From the NCBI RefSeq assembly GCF_000445995.2, contig NC_022080.4:2390001-2454000 (forward strand): 64,000 nucleotides of DNA, written 5' to 3'. The translations under genes and the position numbers were made by a program. Source of the stretch: Geobacillus genomosp. 3 (GTDB lineage Bacteria; Bacillota; Bacilli; Bacillales; Anoxybacillaceae). Below are positions 20,134 to 32,240 of the stretch, in pieces (position 1 is the stretch's first letter; every line of letters begins with the position of its first letter). The notes beneath the pieces were generated by a model. That model was not told the DNA's origin, did not search any database, and saw nothing but the letters and a program-made list of their open reading frames with translations.

Positions 20134-20186
20134 AGCACCGCTTTTCAAAAACAGCAGGCCCGCCTGCCGGCAAGGCCCATCGTGTT

Positions 20187-20633
20187 TTATGAAAGCTGTT
20201 GTTGGACTAATTTATTGACGAGCGAACCGTCCGCTTTTCCTTTCACTTTCGGCATGATCGCACTCATGACTTTTCCCATATCCGCCTTCGAAGAAGCGCC
20301 GACTTCCTTGATCGTCTGTTGGATCAGTTCGCGCAGCTCATCCTCTGACAGCGGCTTTGGCATATACGATTGAACGATTTCAATTTCAGTTTTCGCTTTT
20401 TCGACAAGATCTGAACGGCCAGCGTTTTCAAATTCTTGGAGGGAGTCTTTACGCTGCTTCAGTTCACGAGAAAGAACCGTCAGCTCTTCGTCTTCTGACA
20501 GCGGGCTTTTGCCGAGCTTGATCGCTTCGTTTTGCAGCGCCGCTTTCAACATGCGCAGAACGGACAGCTTTTCTTTCTCCTTGTTTTTCATCGCCTGCTT
20601 CATATCGTCATTCAAACGATCGAGAAGACTCAC
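20187..20633 (-). CDS. yqeY: GatB/YqeY domain protein
   Basis: A 148-aa protein of the YqeY family. The N-terminal helical half has [20 protein letters not shown] and the C-terminal half is the domain shared with the GatB tail ([20 protein letters not shown]). A role with charged tRNA or amidotransferase is inferred from the domain only. It follows rpsU by 29 bp, as in B. subtilis, and ends at the hairpin before yqfC. Confidence 0.95.
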   Translation of the reverse strand: MSLLDRLNDDMKQAMKNKEKEKLSVLRMLKAALQNEAIKLGKSPLSEDEELTVLSRELKQRKDSLQEFENAGRSDLVEKAKTEIEIVQSYMPKPLSEDELRELIQQTIKEVGASSKADMGKVMSAIMPKVKGKADGSLVNKLVQQQLS

Positions 20634-20662
20634 CGATTATACACCCTCTTTGATCCGTGCTC

Positions 20663-20836
20663 TTAGTGCTTGCGCTTTCTAGCCGCTTCAGATTTTTTCT
20701 TCCGTCTGACGCTTGGCTTTTCATAAAATTCGCGCTTTCTCACTTCTTGCAAAGTACCGGTTTTCGAAACGGCACGTTTAAAGCGACGAAGAGCGTCGTC
20801 GATCGACTCATTTTTGCGAACGATCGTTTTGGACAT
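20663..20836 (-). CDS. rpsU: 30S ribosomal protein S21
   Basis: Small basic ribosomal protein of 57 aa: [20 protein letters not shown] at the start and [14 protein letters not shown] at the end. The ATG at 20836 follows GGGAGGGAAG; the frame extends upstream but without SD. First gene of the rpsU-yqeY transcript. Confidence 0.97.
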   Translation of the reverse strand: MSKTIVRKNESIDDALRRFKRAVSKTGTLQEVRKREFYEKPSVRRKKKSEAARKRKH

Positions 20837-20884
20837 CCTGCTTCCCTCCCTCCGAACAACAACCATTGCATATTGTACTTGTCA

Positions 20885-20914
20885 ATTATAATACATGCCG
20901 ATGGAAAAGGTCAA
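20885..20914 (-). promoter_or_regulatory. Sigma-A promoter of rpsU
   Basis: Minus-strand TTGACC, 18 bp, TATAAT (20890-20885), about 50 bp before the rpsU start. Confidence 0.6.
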
Positions 20915-21016
20915 TAAAAAAAGCTTGGCCGCCCCGTCCTGTCCCGCTCTCCTTCAAAAAACGGTCATCGCCCGCGGACAAGGCCCATACATATAAGATG
21001 AAAGGGGAGATCGTCC

Positions 21017-21952
21017 GTGGGGCCGCTTTTGATGCTGTTTGCCATTTACACCGCCATTTTTTTGATCGGCATGTTCATGATGAAAGCCGGGTTTTACACT
21101 TTGTCCGGCCATCGGCTGAAGCGATGGCTCATGCGCTTTACCGCCACACCATGGCAAGCGTTTCTCGCCGGCTTGGCGACGACCGCGCTTGTGCAAAGCA
21201 GCTCGGCGGTGATGGTGATGACCGTCGGTCTCGTCGCCACCGGCTATTTATCGTTCCGGCAGTCGATCGGCATCATTTTAGGCAGCAATATCGGTTCAAC
21301 GGTCACGACCGAGCTCATGACCCTCGATATCGGCGATGGCGCCATTTCGCTTCTTCTCGGCGGCGCGCTGCTCGTCTTGATCGGGCGTCACCGCCTCATT
21401 TACAGCATCGGGATGATTGCCGTCGGCCTTGCCGCCTTGCTGTTCGCCATGGACGGCTTCAGCAGCCTCGCTAAACCGCTGGCCGCCTATCCGCTCGTTG
21501 ATGATTGGCTGCAGCAGACAAACCGTTCAACGACGGTCGGCCTCCTTGTTGGCATCGTCTTGACCGCCCTCGTTCATTCAAGCGCAGCGACAATCGGCAT
21601 CGCCATGGGCTTTTTAACCGAACAGTTGTTGACGCTTCCAGCCGCCATCGCGATATTGCTTGGCGCCAACATCGGCACGTGCATTACCGGGCTGCTCGCC
21701 TCGATCGGTTCAAGCAAAGAAGCGCAGTTAACGGCCTACACCCATTTATGGCTGAACGTCACCGGCGTGGCCGTATTTCTTTTTTGGACCGAGCCGCTCG
21801 CCCGTTTCGCGGCCATGCTCAGTTCCGCGCCCGACGTGCAGCTCGCCCATGTAAGCGTCCTGTTTAACGTCATTTGTTCTGTCGCCGCCTTGCCGTTTGT
21901 CAGCGCCATTGAAACAGCTATGTTGTTTTTGCACACCCGCAGACGGACTTAA
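21017..21952 (+). CDS. yqeW: Na/Pi-cotransporter II family membrane protein
   Basis: A 311-aa polytopic membrane protein with about eight hydrophobic segments. It carries the two inverted-repeat signatures of the NptA family: [13 protein letters not shown] (about residue 56) and [13 protein letters not shown] (about 181), plus paired GSNIGST and GANIGTC motifs. Probably sodium-coupled phosphate transport, by homology. GTG start after AAAGGGGAGATC. Divergent from rpsU and convergent with deoC, whose stop overlaps its own by 4 bp. Confidence 0.9.
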   Translation: MGPLLMLFAIYTAIFLIGMFMMKAGFYTLSGHRLKRWLMRFTATPWQAFLAGLATTALVQSSSAVMVMTVGLVATGYLSFRQSIGIILGSNIGSTVTTELMTLDIGDGAISLLLGGALLVLIGRHRLIYSIGMIAVGLAALLFAMDGFSSLAKPLAAYPLVDDWLQQTNRSTTVGLLVGIVLTALVHSSAATIGIAMGFLTEQLLTLPAAIAILLGANIGTCITGLLASIGSSKEAQLTAYTHLWLNVTGVAVFLFWTEPLARFAAMLSSAPDVQLAHVSVLFNVICSVAALPFVSAIETAMLFLHTRRRT

Positions 21953-22620
21953 TAGCCATTGCCGCCAGTTCGGCCGCTGACGATCGCCACCCCGGAGCTC
22001 GTCCCGATGCGCGTCGCCCCGGCTTCCATCATCGTTTCCGCTGTTTTCCGATCGCGGACGCCGCCGGAGGCTTTGACGCCTACTTTGTCGCCGACTGTCC
22101 GGCGCATGAGCACCACGTCCTCGACTGTCGCTCCGCCGCCCGAGAATCCAGTCGATGTTTTCACATAGTCAGCGCCCGCTTTCACTGCCAATTGGCAAGC
22201 GCGCACTTTTTCATCGTCGGTCAACAAGGCCGTTTCGATAATCACTTTCACAAGCGCCTTCCCGTCCGCCGCCTCGACGACCGCGCGAATGTCGCGCTCA
22301 ACAAGCTCGTCAGCGCCGCTTTTTAACGCGCCGATATTGATCACCATATCGACTTCACGCGCGCCGTTTTCGATGGCGTTGTTCGTTTCAAACGCTTTCG
22401 TTTCCGGCGTTGTCGCCCCAAGCGGGAAGCCGATGACCGTGCAAACGCGGACATCGGTGCCGGAAAGCTCTTGTGCCGCCGTTTTCACCCACGCCGGGTT
22501 GACGCACACGGAAGCGAAGCCATATTGCTTTGCTTCTTGGCATAATTGAATAATCTGTTCTTCCGTCGCTTCTGGTTTCAGCAGCGTATGGTCGATCATT
22601 TTGGCGATATCCGCCGTCAT
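21949..22620 (-). CDS. deoC: Deoxyribose-phosphate aldolase
   Basis: Cleaves 2-deoxyribose 5-phosphate to glyceraldehyde 3-phosphate and acetaldehyde in deoxynucleoside catabolism. Starting at ATG 22620 (after AAAGGAGCGG) it is 223 aa, the family length. [10 protein letters not shown] at the N-terminus and the Schiff-base region [11 protein letters not shown] (about residue 150) and KASGGVR (about 180) are clear. Minus-strand TATGAT at 22676-22681 with an upstream TGG looks like an extended -10. A bidirectional terminator separates it from mtaB. Confidence 0.96.
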   Translation of the reverse strand: MTADIAKMIDHTLLKPEATEEQIIQLCQEAKQYGFASVCVNPAWVKTAAQELSGTDVRVCTVIGFPLGATTPETKAFETNNAIENGAREVDMVINIGALKSGADELVERDIRAVVEAADGKALVKVIIETALLTDDEKVRACQLAVKAGADYVKTSTGFSGGGATVEDVVLMRRTVGDKVGVKASGGVRDRKTAETMMEAGATRIGTSSGVAIVSGRTGGNGY

Positions 22621-22772
22621 GGAAAACCGCTCCTTTCTTCCGTTGCTGCAAAAATTGAAAGGTCTGACGTCTACCATCATACCATGTCCCTGCGACAAAA
22701 ACTAGCCGTCATCTATATTCTCTCCCGTTTCCGTAAGCTTTTTAGCCCGAGGCAGCTCCATGCCAAAAAGCG

Positions 22773-22799
22773 AAAAACCCAGCCTAACGGCTGGGTTTT
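22773..22799. terminator. Terminator of mtaB (bidirectional shape)
   Basis: AAAAACCCAGCC/GGCTGGGTTTT, perfect stem around TAAC, with A-run and T-run on either side. It ends the long hrcA-mtaB cluster on the minus strand. Confidence 0.85.
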
Positions 22800-22839
22800 A
22801 TGAGGCGTTGCACTTCGTCCTACCCGATGATGTGGATGG

Positions 22840-24189
22840 TTATGAGCTGACTTTTAGCGAGCGCATGGCCTCCTCCGGCACAATGCGGACAAACTCGCCT
22901 TCATTATACGGATAGCCCGCTTTCGTGATTTTCACTTTCACCAGTTCGCCGATCATCTTTTCGGTTGCCGGGAAGCGCACTTTCAAATAGTTGTCCGTAT
23001 AGCCGATATACATCCCCGGCTCTTCCTTGTCGTGCTCTTCCGGAATGACTTCGAGCACTTGCCCTTCAAACCGGGAAGCGTATTCTTTTGCCAGCTGATC
23101 GGATAGGGCGATCAAACGGCGGACGCGGTCATGTTTCGTCTCCTCATCGATTTGGTCCGGCATGCGGGCCGCCGGTGTGCCGGTCCGCTTCGAATATGGG
23201 AAAACGTGCAGTTCAGAGAACCGCTGTTCGCGGATAAAGTTGTACGTCTCCATAAATTCCTCTTCCGTTTCGCCCGGGAAGCCGACAATGACATCAGACG
23301 TTACGGCGAGTTCCGGAAACACTTCGCGCAACCGGGCGAGCCGCTCAGCAAAAAATTCCACCGTATATTTGCGGCGCATCCGCTTGAGCACGGTGTTGGA
23401 CCCGGATTGAAGCGGAATGTGCAAATGGCGGACGATTTTGTCCGAACGCTTCAACACATCGATCACTTCATCAGTAATTTGGCTTGCCTCAATCGACGAG
23501 ATGCGGATCCGTTTCAGTCCCGGCACTTGCTCGTCCAAATCGCTAAGCAGCGCGGCAAAGTTGTAGTCTTTTAGATCGGTGCCATAGCCGCCCGTATGAA
23601 TGCCGGTCAACACGATTTCCTTATAGCCGGCGGCGACGAGCTGGCGCGCCTGGCGGATGATTTCTTGCGGATCGCGCGAACGCATTAAGCCGCGCGCCCA
23701 TGGGATGATGCAAAACGTGCAAAAGTTGTTGCACCCTTCTTGAATTTTCAGCGACGCCCGCGTCCGATCGGTGAACGCCGGCACGTCCATCTCTTCGAAC
23801 ACGCGCGTTTTCATAATGTTGTGGACCGCATTGATCGGCTGGCGTTCACGCTGAAATTGCCCGACATATTCTAAAATTTTATGACGGTCTTGCGTGCCGA
23901 TCACAATATCGACGCCGGGAATCGCCATCACCTCGGCCGGCGATGTTTGCGCATAACAGCCGGTCACGCAGACGACGGCGTCCGGATTGCGGCGCACCGC
24001 GCGGCGGATGACTTGGCGGCTTTTTTTGTCGCCCGTATTGGTCACTGTGCATGTGTTGATCACATACACGTCGGCACGACTTTCAAACTCTTTCCGTTCA
24101 TAACCAGCCTTTTTAAACAGCTGCCAAATCGCTTCTGTTTCATAATGATTGACTTTGCAGCCCAATGTATGGAAAGCCACTGTTGGCAT
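22840..24189 (-). CDS. mtaB: tRNA (N6-threonylcarbamoyladenosine37-C2)-methylthiotransferase MtaB
   Basis: Radical-SAM methylthiotransferase that turns t6A37 into ms2t6A. The 449-aa product has the N-terminal UPF0004 domain (FHTLGCKVNHYE; NTCTVTN; CVTGCYAQ), the radical-SAM cluster motif CNNFCTFCIIP (about residues 150-160) and a C-terminal TRAM domain. Start at MPTVAF after GAGGTGA. Last gene of the dnaK cluster, as yqeV in B. subtilis. Confidence 0.95.
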   Translation of the reverse strand: MPTVAFHTLGCKVNHYETEAIWQLFKKAGYERKEFESRADVYVINTCTVTNTGDKKSRQVIRRAVRRNPDAVVCVTGCYAQTSPAEVMAIPGVDIVIGTQDRHKILEYVGQFQRERQPINAVHNIMKTRVFEEMDVPAFTDRTRASLKIQEGCNNFCTFCIIPWARGLMRSRDPQEIIRQARQLVAAGYKEIVLTGIHTGGYGTDLKDYNFAALLSDLDEQVPGLKRIRISSIEASQITDEVIDVLKRSDKIVRHLHIPLQSGSNTVLKRMRRKYTVEFFAERLARLREVFPELAVTSDVIVGFPGETEEEFMETYNFIREQRFSELHVFPYSKRTGTPAARMPDQIDEETKHDRVRRLIALSDQLAKEYASRFEGQVLEVIPEEHDKEEPGMYIGYTDNYLKVRFPATEKMIGELVKVKITKAGYPYNEGEFVRIVPEEAMRSLKVSS

Positions 24190-24259
24190 GTTCTTCACCT
24201 CACTCCGCACCATCGCTGACTGTCAGCGAATGGCTTGATTTTGATATAACCAAACGGCT

Positions 24260-25027
24260 TCACTCCCGTTCTTTCCGACGCAGCTCCCATTCGTACGAAA
24301 CAGCTGAAAGCAAGTACAGCGGCGCCGTTTCCGTCCGCAAAATGCGCGGGCCAAGGCTGCACGGAGAAAAACCGCTTTGTTGAAGACGCTCGGCCTCCTC
24401 CGGACTGAACCCGCCTTCCGGCCCAAAAACGGCCAGCAGCGAGCCGCCCGGCTTAAGGCCGGCCAGAAGCGCCGGAAGCGAGGCGTGCCGCCCTCCGCGC
24501 CCCTCCTCTTCATAGGCAAACAGCCGGTTATCAACCGTTTCCCCGAAAGCGATCAATTCCTTGAGTGAAAGCGGCGCCCACACTTTTGGCAGCAACGTGC
24601 GTTCCGCCTGTTCGGCCGCCTCTTTCGCAATTTTCCCCCAACGTTCCACTTTTTTCTCCGCTTTTTTGGCATCCCATTTAACAATCGAGCGGGCGGCCAT
24701 AAACGGAAGAAAGCCGGCGGCTCCGAGCTCGGTTCCTTTCTGGATGACAAGCTCCCATTTTTCGCCTTTTGGCAACCCTTGGGCGATATAAATGCGCACC
24801 GGCAGTTCGCGCTCCTCTTCTTTCCATTGTACAATACGGGCGCGCACATGCTCATTGGCAATTTGTTCAATCGTGCACACCGCCGTGCGCCCGTTCGGAA
24901 AAACGCAGGCGATGGCGTCTTCCGGCTTCATGCGCATGACGCGGACGATATGATGGGCGTCATCGCCGCTGATGACGACGTTTTCGCCTTGACGCTCCCG
25001 ATCGGAAACGAAATAGCGCTGCACCAA
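24260..25027 (-). CDS. rsmE: 16S rRNA (uracil1498-N3)-methyltransferase
   Basis: SPOUT-family rRNA methyltransferase of 255 aa. N-terminal PUA-like domain (MVQRYFVSDRERQG), then the knotted SAM-binding domain with VFGPEGGFSPEEAERL (about residues 195-210) and LGPRILRTETAPLY near the C-terminus, all diagnostic. It sits 15 bp after prmA in the dnaK cluster. Confidence 0.96.
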   Translation of the reverse strand: MVQRYFVSDRERQGENVVISGDDAHHIVRVMRMKPEDAIACVFPNGRTAVCTIEQIANEHVRARIVQWKEEERELPVRIYIAQGLPKGEKWELVIQKGTELGAAGFLPFMAARSIVKWDAKKAEKKVERWGKIAKEAAEQAERTLLPKVWAPLSLKELIAFGETVDNRLFAYEEEGRGGRHASLPALLAGLKPGGSLLAVFGPEGGFSPEEAERLQQSGFSPCSLGPRILRTETAPLYLLSAVSYEWELRRKERE

Positions 25028-25042
25028 ACATCCCTTCTTTGC

Positions 25043-25981
25043 TTACGGTTTGATGGCGACAAACGCCACCCAGTCTTCCATCGCAACAACTTCTTCGATG
25101 ACAAACCCGGCGGCAAGCAGCCCGTCTTTGACATCCTGTTTTTTCGCCTGGATGATGCCGGACGTGATAAAGCGGCCGCCCGGCTTCAACAGCCGGAAGG
25201 CGTCGGAAGCGAAGCGCAAAATGATTTCCGCCAAAATGTTGGCGACGATGACATCAGCCGGCTCGTCAATATGGTCAAGCAAATTGTTTTGCGCCACCGT
25301 GACGATAGACTGCACTTTATTGAGCTTGACGTTCAGCCGCGCGCTGTCGACTGCCACCGGATCTAAGTCGAGCGCCCGCACTGATCCGGCGCCAAGCATG
25401 GCGGCGGCAATGCTCAAAATGCCGGATCCGGTGCCGACGTCAATGACGTCATCGCCGGGGCGCACATATTTTTCGAGCGCCTGCAGGCACATGACTGTCG
25501 TCGGGTGGGTGCCGGTGCCAAACGCCATGCCTGGATCCATTTCGATGATCAGCTCATCGCCGGAAGCCGGCTCATATGTTTCCCATGTCGGCACGATTGT
25601 AAACTTTTCCGATACTTTCACCGGATGGTAATGTTTTTTCCACGCCGTCGCCCATTCTTCCTCATTCACTTCGCTCAACGTAATGTTATTTTTGCCAAGG
25701 TCAATATCATATAGCCATAAATTGTTAATCGCCTGCTTAATTTGTTCCACCGTTTCGCCAAGAAAACTATTGACCGGCAAATACGCTTTAATGATGACCC
25801 CTTCTTCCGGATAATCGTCCGGATTGAGCTCGACGATTTCGCCATACCAGTCGTCGCGGTCTTTCACGAGATCGTACGGATCTTCGATGACAACGCCGCC
25901 GGCACCCGCTTCATGCAAAATGTTTGAAATCGCCTCGACCGCCTCATGCGTCGTATGGATGCTGATTTCTGACCATTTCAT
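25043..25981 (-). CDS. prmA: Ribosomal protein L11 methyltransferase
   Basis: SAM-dependent trimethylation of ribosomal protein L11. The 312-aa product has an N-terminal substrate domain ([19 protein letters not shown]) and a Rossmann domain with [18 protein letters not shown] (about residue 177) and [11 protein letters not shown] (about 245). A GTG three codons upstream is closer to AAAGGAG, but ATG-Lys-Trp matches the family. Overlaps or abuts the dnaJ stop. Confidence 0.95.
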   Translation of the reverse strand: MKWSEISIHTTHEAVEAISNILHEAGAGGVVIEDPYDLVKDRDDWYGEIVELNPDDYPEEGVIIKAYLPVNSFLGETVEQIKQAINNLWLYDIDLGKNNITLSEVNEEEWATAWKKHYHPVKVSEKFTIVPTWETYEPASGDELIIEMDPGMAFGTGTHPTTVMCLQALEKYVRPGDDVIDVGTGSGILSIAAAMLGAGSVRALDLDPVAVDSARLNVKLNKVQSIVTVAQNNLLDHIDEPADVIVANILAEIILRFASDAFRLLKPGGRFITSGIIQAKKQDVKDGLLAAGFVIEEVVAMEDWVAFVAIKP

Positions 25982-25986
25982 CGCGC

Positions 25987-27132
25987 TCACGCTTCTCCTT
26001 TAAACGCCTTTTTTACTTTCTCAAAAAACCGGCCGTGCGGCCCGTCATGCATTGTTTCTCCGCCGAGCCGATCGAACTCGCGCAGCAGCTGCTTTTGTTT
26101 CTCTGTCAGCTTCGTCGGCGTGACGACGCGGACGACGACGTGTTGGTCGCCTTGACCGTAGCCGTGCACGTTCGGCACTCCTTTTCCTTTTAAGCGGAAG
26201 CGCGTGCCCGTTTGCGTACCGGCCGGAATTTTCAGCTTTACATCACCGTGGAGCGTCGGCACCTCAATTTCATCGCCGAGCGCCGCTTGGGCAAACGAAA
26301 GCGGCACTTCACAATAAATATCATCGCCATCACGTTTGAAAAACTCATGTGGTTCAACGCGAAAAACGATGTATAAATCCCCCGGCGGCCCGCCGTTGAC
26401 CCCCGGCTCCCCTTTGCCGGCAACGCGCAGCTGCTGGCCGTCGTCGACGCCAGCCGGAATTTTGACATGAATTTTTTTTCGCTGTTTGACGCGCCCCGTG
26501 CCGCCGCACGTCGAACATTTTTCTGGAATATAGCGCCCCGTGCCGCCGCAAACCGGGCACGTTCGGCGGTTGACGATGCGGCCAAACGGCGTCGCCTGTT
26601 CACTTGTCACTTGTCCGCTGCCGCCGCAATGCGGACACGATTGCGGGCTTGTTCCCGGTTTGGTGCCGTTGCCGTGGCATGTGTCACACAGCTCTTCATG
26701 CGGCACTTCAATTTCCGTTTCTTTCCCGAACGCTGCTTCCTCAAACGTGAGCGTCATCATATATTCCACGTCGGCCCCTTTGCGCGGCCCGCTCGCCCGC
26801 CGGCGTGAACCGCCGCCAAAAAACGTCTCAAAAATATCTTCAAAGCCGCCAAAACCGCCGAAACCGCCAAAATCAAACCCGCCGCCTTGGAAGCCGCCCC
26901 CGAACGCCTCGTTCGGGTCGGTATGGCCGAACCGGTCGTAGCGGGCCCGCTTTTCATCATCGCTTAACACTTCATACGCTTCTTTAATCTCTTTAAACTT
27001 CTCCGCGGCGTCCGGCGCTTTATTAATGTCTGGATGATACTGCTTCGAAAGCTTTCGATACGCTTTTTTAATCTCGTCTTTCGTCGCGGTTTTACTGACG
27101 CCGAGAACTTCGTAGTAATCGCGCTTCGCCAT
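25987..27132 (-). CDS. dnaJ: Chaperone protein DnaJ
   Basis: Hsp40 co-chaperone that stimulates DnaK ATPase. The 381-aa protein has the J domain with YHPDIN (HPD at about residues 33-35), a Gly/Phe-rich linker (about 75-105), and four CxxCxGxG zinc repeats: [32 protein letters not shown] (about 145-210). The substrate-binding C-terminal domains follow. Separated from dnaK by 129 bp containing a hairpin terminator. Confidence 0.98.
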   Translation of the reverse strand: MAKRDYYEVLGVSKTATKDEIKKAYRKLSKQYHPDINKAPDAAEKFKEIKEAYEVLSDDEKRARYDRFGHTDPNEAFGGGFQGGGFDFGGFGGFGGFEDIFETFFGGGSRRRASGPRKGADVEYMMTLTFEEAAFGKETEIEVPHEELCDTCHGNGTKPGTSPQSCPHCGGSGQVTSEQATPFGRIVNRRTCPVCGGTGRYIPEKCSTCGGTGRVKQRKKIHVKIPAGVDDGQQLRVAGKGEPGVNGGPPGDLYIVFRVEPHEFFKRDGDDIYCEVPLSFAQAALGDEIEVPTLHGDVKLKIPAGTQTGTRFRLKGKGVPNVHGYGQGDQHVVVRVVTPTKLTEKQKQLLREFDRLGGETMHDGPHGRFFEKVKKAFKGEA

Positions 27133-27213
27133 CGTTGATCATCCACTCCCGATTCACTCACATAAAGGTTATTTTATCATTCCCCTTGACTTTATGGCAA
27201 CATGGGAATGCTA

Positions 27214-27251
27214 GAAAAAAAGTCAAAGCCAAGGCAGGCCTGACTTTGACT
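27214..27251 (-). terminator. Hairpin terminator/attenuator between dnaK and dnaJ
   Basis: Minus-strand AGTCAAAG (27251-27244) pairs with CTTTGACT (27228-27221), with an inner CAGGC/GCCTTG stem, followed by TTTTTT. Likely lets only part of dnaK transcription enter dnaJ. Confidence 0.8.
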
Positions 27252-27261
27252 GTTTGCACCA

Positions 27262-29085
<1,824 letters not shown>

Positions 29086-29104
29086 TCATCACCCTCCATT
29101 TCCG

Positions 29105-29761
29105 TTATTGGCTTACCTTGACCATCGCAGGACGGAGAATGCGATCCTTTAACTTATAGCCCTTTTGGAATTCCTCGACCACTGTATTCGGCTCGTAGCC
29201 GCCTTCATCCGTCTGCATGACCGCTTGATGCAAATGGGGGTCAAACGGCTTCCCGACCGCTTCAATCGCCTCGACGCCTTCTTTTTTCAACGCGTCAAGG
29301 AGCGAACGGTACACCATTTCCATCCCTTGCAAAATCGATTTGGCTTGTTCATTTTCCGTCTCTATTTTCAAGGCGCGCTCAAAGTTGTCAAGCACCGGAA
29401 GCAAATCGCTCGCCAAACTTTGGGCGCGGTATTTTTCAGCCGCTTCCATCTCTTGGCGTGTCCGGCGGCGGAAATTTTCAAAATCAGCATACAGGCGGAG
29501 ATAGCGGTTTTCCATCTCAGCCAACTTGGCTTCGAGCTCCGCCACTTGCGCTTTGGCGGCCGCGAGCTCCCCCGCCTCGGCTTGCACCTCCTCAGCAGAT
29601 CCGGTTGCCCCAGAGACCGGCTCTGGCTCCCCGCCAACCGACCCGGCAGCATCCGCTTCGCCTTCCGGCTGTAGAACCGCCTCTTCCGACGAAACCGGCT
29701 GCTCCATTTCAGGTTCGTTGTATGTAGCTTGTTCAGTCATTTGTTTTTCTCCTTGCTCCAT
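29105..29761 (-). CDS. grpE: Nucleotide exchange factor GrpE
   Basis: Releases ADP from DnaK. The acidic, low-complexity N-terminal third is rich in Glu/Ala/Gly. A long coiled coil follows ([20 protein letters not shown]) and the beta-wing domain with [14 protein letters not shown]. Two starts look usable: MEQGEK at 29761 with GGGAGGTGA before it (218 aa, chosen) and MTEQAT at 29740 with AAGGAG (211 aa). Lies between hrcA and dnaK. Confidence 0.95.
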   Translation of the reverse strand: MEQGEKQMTEQATYNEPEMEQPVSSEEAVLQPEGEADAAGSVGGEPEPVSGATGSAEEVQAEAGELAAAKAQVAELEAKLAEMENRYLRLYADFENFRRRTRQEMEAAEKYRAQSLASDLLPVLDNFERALKIETENEQAKSILQGMEMVYRSLLDALKKEGVEAIEAVGKPFDPHLHQAVMQTDEGGYEPNTVVEEFQKGYKLKDRILRPAMVKVSQ

Positions 29762-29857
29762 TGCTTTCACCTCCCCAACAGGGCTCATCATTTATGTACC
29801 AATGGCCACAAGGAAAGGATGGACTGTGCATCCATCCGTTAACCAATATGGCCATTC

Positions 29858-30892
29858 TTACTGATTTTGATACCATTTTGCCAACGCCGCCGACAAATCG
29901 GAGGCAACGCGGTTTAAGACGGTGATCACGCGCGAATATTCCATGCGCGTCGGGCCGAGAATCGCAATCGTCCCAAGCGGCGCATCGCCGACTGAATATG
30001 TGGCCGTAATCAGGCTGCAGTTTTCCATGCCGCTCAGTTCATTTTCCCGCCCGATTGACACTTGCACCCCTTTTCGACTCTGCTTTCGCAGCAGGCGGTA
30101 AATATCCTTTTCCTGCTCGATGATGTTCAGAAGCGGGCGCACTTTTTGGATGTCGCTGAATTCCGGCTGATTGAGCATGTTCGCCTTGCCGGCGAAAAAC
30201 ATTTTTTCCTCTTCGGGGGCACCGATCGTATCGATCAGCGTATTGAGCATGCTGTCATAATTTCTAATATGCCGGCTCAGCACATCGGCCACTTCCCTGT
30301 CGATTTTTTCCTTCAAGTCAATAAGGGGAACACCGTTCAACCGTTCGTTTAAAATGTTGACCATTTTTTCGAGATCGCTGGCGTTAACCGCAGCCGGAAT
30401 CGTCACCACCCGGTTTTCGACGTGGCCTGTATCGGTCACAACGATGGCAACAGCCGTCTGTTCGTTGAGCGGAATGATTTGCATCCGTTTCAACTTGTTT
30501 TCTTTAAACGCCGGACCGAGGGCGATCGACGTATAATTGGTCAAGTCAGATAAAATTTGTGCCGATTTTTGCACCAGCTTCTCTAACTCATATATGCGCT
30601 CGGCGAACACAGAGCGGATTTTTTGAATATCTGCCCTTGTCAACCGCTGCGGAGGCAACAAATGGTCAACATAATAGCGGTATCCTTTCTCCGACGGCAC
30701 GCGTCCCGAGGAAATGTGCGTTTTTTCGATATAGCCCAGCTCTTCCAAATCCGCCATTTCATTGCGAATGGTCGCCGAGCTGAACGCGATTTGATGCTTT
30801 TTTGATAACGTCCGCGAACCGACAGGCTGCCCGGAACGAATGAAGTCGTCGATAATCACCTGCAAAATCAGCAGTTGACGGTCCGTTAACAC
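29858..30892 (-). CDS. hrcA: Heat-inducible transcription repressor HrcA
   Basis: Repressor of class I heat-shock genes; binds CIRCE and depends on GroE for activity. The 344-aa protein begins with a winged helix ([34 protein letters not shown]) followed by GAF-like and inserted dimerisation domains. The GTG start at 30892 follows AGAGGTGA and matches the family N-terminus. A perfect CIRCE operator lies 15 bp upstream, so it controls its own operon. Confidence 0.97.
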   Translation of the reverse strand: MLTDRQLLILQVIIDDFIRSGQPVGSRTLSKKHQIAFSSATIRNEMADLEELGYIEKTHISSGRVPSEKGYRYYVDHLLPPQRLTRADIQKIRSVFAERIYELEKLVQKSAQILSDLTNYTSIALGPAFKENKLKRMQIIPLNEQTAVAIVVTDTGHVENRVVTIPAAVNASDLEKMVNILNERLNGVPLIDLKEKIDREVADVLSRHIRNYDSMLNTLIDTIGAPEEEKMFFAGKANMLNQPEFSDIQKVRPLLNIIEQEKDIYRLLRKQSRKGVQVSIGRENELSGMENCSLITATYSVGDAPLGTIAILGPTRMEYSRVITVLNRVASDLSAALAKWYQNQ

Positions 30893-30906
30893 GTTTCTCA
30901 CCTCTG

Positions 30907-30933
30907 TTAGCACTCAAACATTTCGAGTGCTAA
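30907..30933. promoter_or_regulatory. CIRCE operator of the hrcA-dnaK operon
   Basis: Perfect TTAGCACTC-N9-GAGTGCTAA, the HrcA-binding consensus, just upstream of the hrcA SD. Confidence 0.97.
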
Positions 30934-30943
30934 TTCTACTATT

Positions 30944-30972
30944 AGGGTAGCAAATCGCTCGGCAAATGTCAA
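30944..30972 (-). promoter_or_regulatory. Probable sigma-A promoter of hrcA
   Basis: Minus-strand TTGACA (30972-30967), 17 bp, TACCCT (30949-30944), placing the start site at the CIRCE edge. The alternative TAGAAT at 30938-30933 has no good -35. Confidence 0.5.
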
Positions 30973-30975
30973 TGT

Positions 30976-32115
30976 TTACATTTCGCCGAGAAAGGCGGCG
31001 AACACTTCATTGCCGAGCAGCTTGCCGCGCTTTGTCAAGCGGACGTGGGTCGCCGTCTCCTCAAGGCGTCCGTTTTCGATTTCACGACGGATCGCCTCGC
31101 CAAACACGTCGTTCATCTCACAGCCAAACTTTTGCTGGAAGCAGGCCTTGGACACTCCTTCCGTCTTGCGCAATCCTAAAAACATTTCCTCCTCCATCTG
31201 TTCGCGGACGGTCAAGCGGTGTACGTCGCGGTGCGGCCATTCGCCGCGTTCCACCTTCTCGATGTAATGGCGGACCGGACCGATATTGGCGCGCCGCACT
31301 CCATCAACGTAGCTGTGTGCCCCGGCACCGATGCCGTAATACTCTTCATTGTTCCAGTACACGAAATTGTGCCGGCTTTCAAATCCTTGGAACGCGTAGT
31401 TGCTAATTTCGTATTGCCGATAACCGCGGGCTGTCGTTCGTTCCATTGCCGCTTCATACATCGCCGCTTCTGCCTCCTCCCCCGGAAGGTAAAGGCGGCC
31501 TTTTCGCCACTCATTGTAAAAGATCGTTTTCGGCTCAAGAATGAGCGAATAGGCAGAAAGATGCGGCACATGAAGCGAAAATGCCGTTTCCAAATCGGCA
31601 AGAAACTGTTCAAACGTCTGCCCGGGAAGCCCGTACATGAGATCGAGGCTGATATTTTCAAACCCGGCTTCCCTTGCCATGGCCACCGCCCGCTCGGCAT
31701 CGCCGCGTCGGTGTGTGCGACCGATCGCTTGAAGAAGCTGATCATCGAACGTCTGCACCCCGATGCTTAACCGGTTTACCCCAGCCGCGCGGAGAATGGA
31801 AAGTTTTTCTTTAGTCAGCCCATCCGGGTTCGCTTCGACCGTAAACTCCGCCATTTGCGCGTCAAACTGAAAATGGCGGTGGATGCTCTCAAGCAAGCGG
31901 CCGAGCTGCGCCGGCTCCAACACCGTCGGCGTGCCGCCGCCGATAAACAGCGTCTCGAGATGGCTGCCGAACTCGGCCGCCGTCCACGCCATTTCTTGAT
32001 CCATCGCCCGCAAATAACCGTCAACCGGCTGGCCGGCGGCGAACACTTTGTTAAAGTCGCAATAATGACAAATATGGGCGCAAAACGGAATGTGAAAATA
32101 TGCTGATGTTGCCAT
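30976..32115 (-). CDS. hemW: Heme chaperone HemW (HemN-like radical SAM)
   Basis: Radical-SAM protein of 379 aa that delivers heme. It was long annotated as oxygen-independent coproporphyrinogen oxidase, but HemW proteins lack that activity. CAHICHYCDF (about residues 12-21) gives the cluster cysteines, followed by FIGGGTPTVL and the HNFVYWNN signature (about 240). Start at MATSAYF after AAAGGAGGATGACT. It is the gene between lepA and hrcA, as in B. subtilis. Confidence 0.94.
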   Translation of the reverse strand: MATSAYFHIPFCAHICHYCDFNKVFAAGQPVDGYLRAMDQEMAWTAAEFGSHLETLFIGGGTPTVLEPAQLGRLLESIHRHFQFDAQMAEFTVEANPDGLTKEKLSILRAAGVNRLSIGVQTFDDQLLQAIGRTHRRGDAERAVAMAREAGFENISLDLMYGLPGQTFEQFLADLETAFSLHVPHLSAYSLILEPKTIFYNEWRKGRLYLPGEEAEAAMYEAAMERTTARGYRQYEISNYAFQGFESRHNFVYWNNEEYYGIGAGAHSYVDGVRRANIGPVRHYIEKVERGEWPHRDVHRLTVREQMEEEMFLGLRKTEGVSKACFQQKFGCEMNDVFGEAIRREIENGRLEETATHVRLTKRGKLLGNEVFAAFLGEM

Positions 32116-32202
32116 AGTCATCCTCCTTTCGGCTGCAGCCGGATTGCCGGCATAACGGCTCGTGGCATCTCTCATCCTTCCGCCGGCGTCGCATAGCGAT
32201 AA

Positions 32203-32236
32203 ACAAACAAGGCCATCCCCGAAGGAGACAGCCTTG
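32203..32236 (-). terminator. Terminator of lepA
   Basis: CAAGGC/GCCTTG outer stem and TCTCC/GGGGA inner stem around TTC on the minus strand, followed by TTTGTTTAT, just after the lepA stop. Confidence 0.7.
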
Positions 32237-32240
32237 CTCG

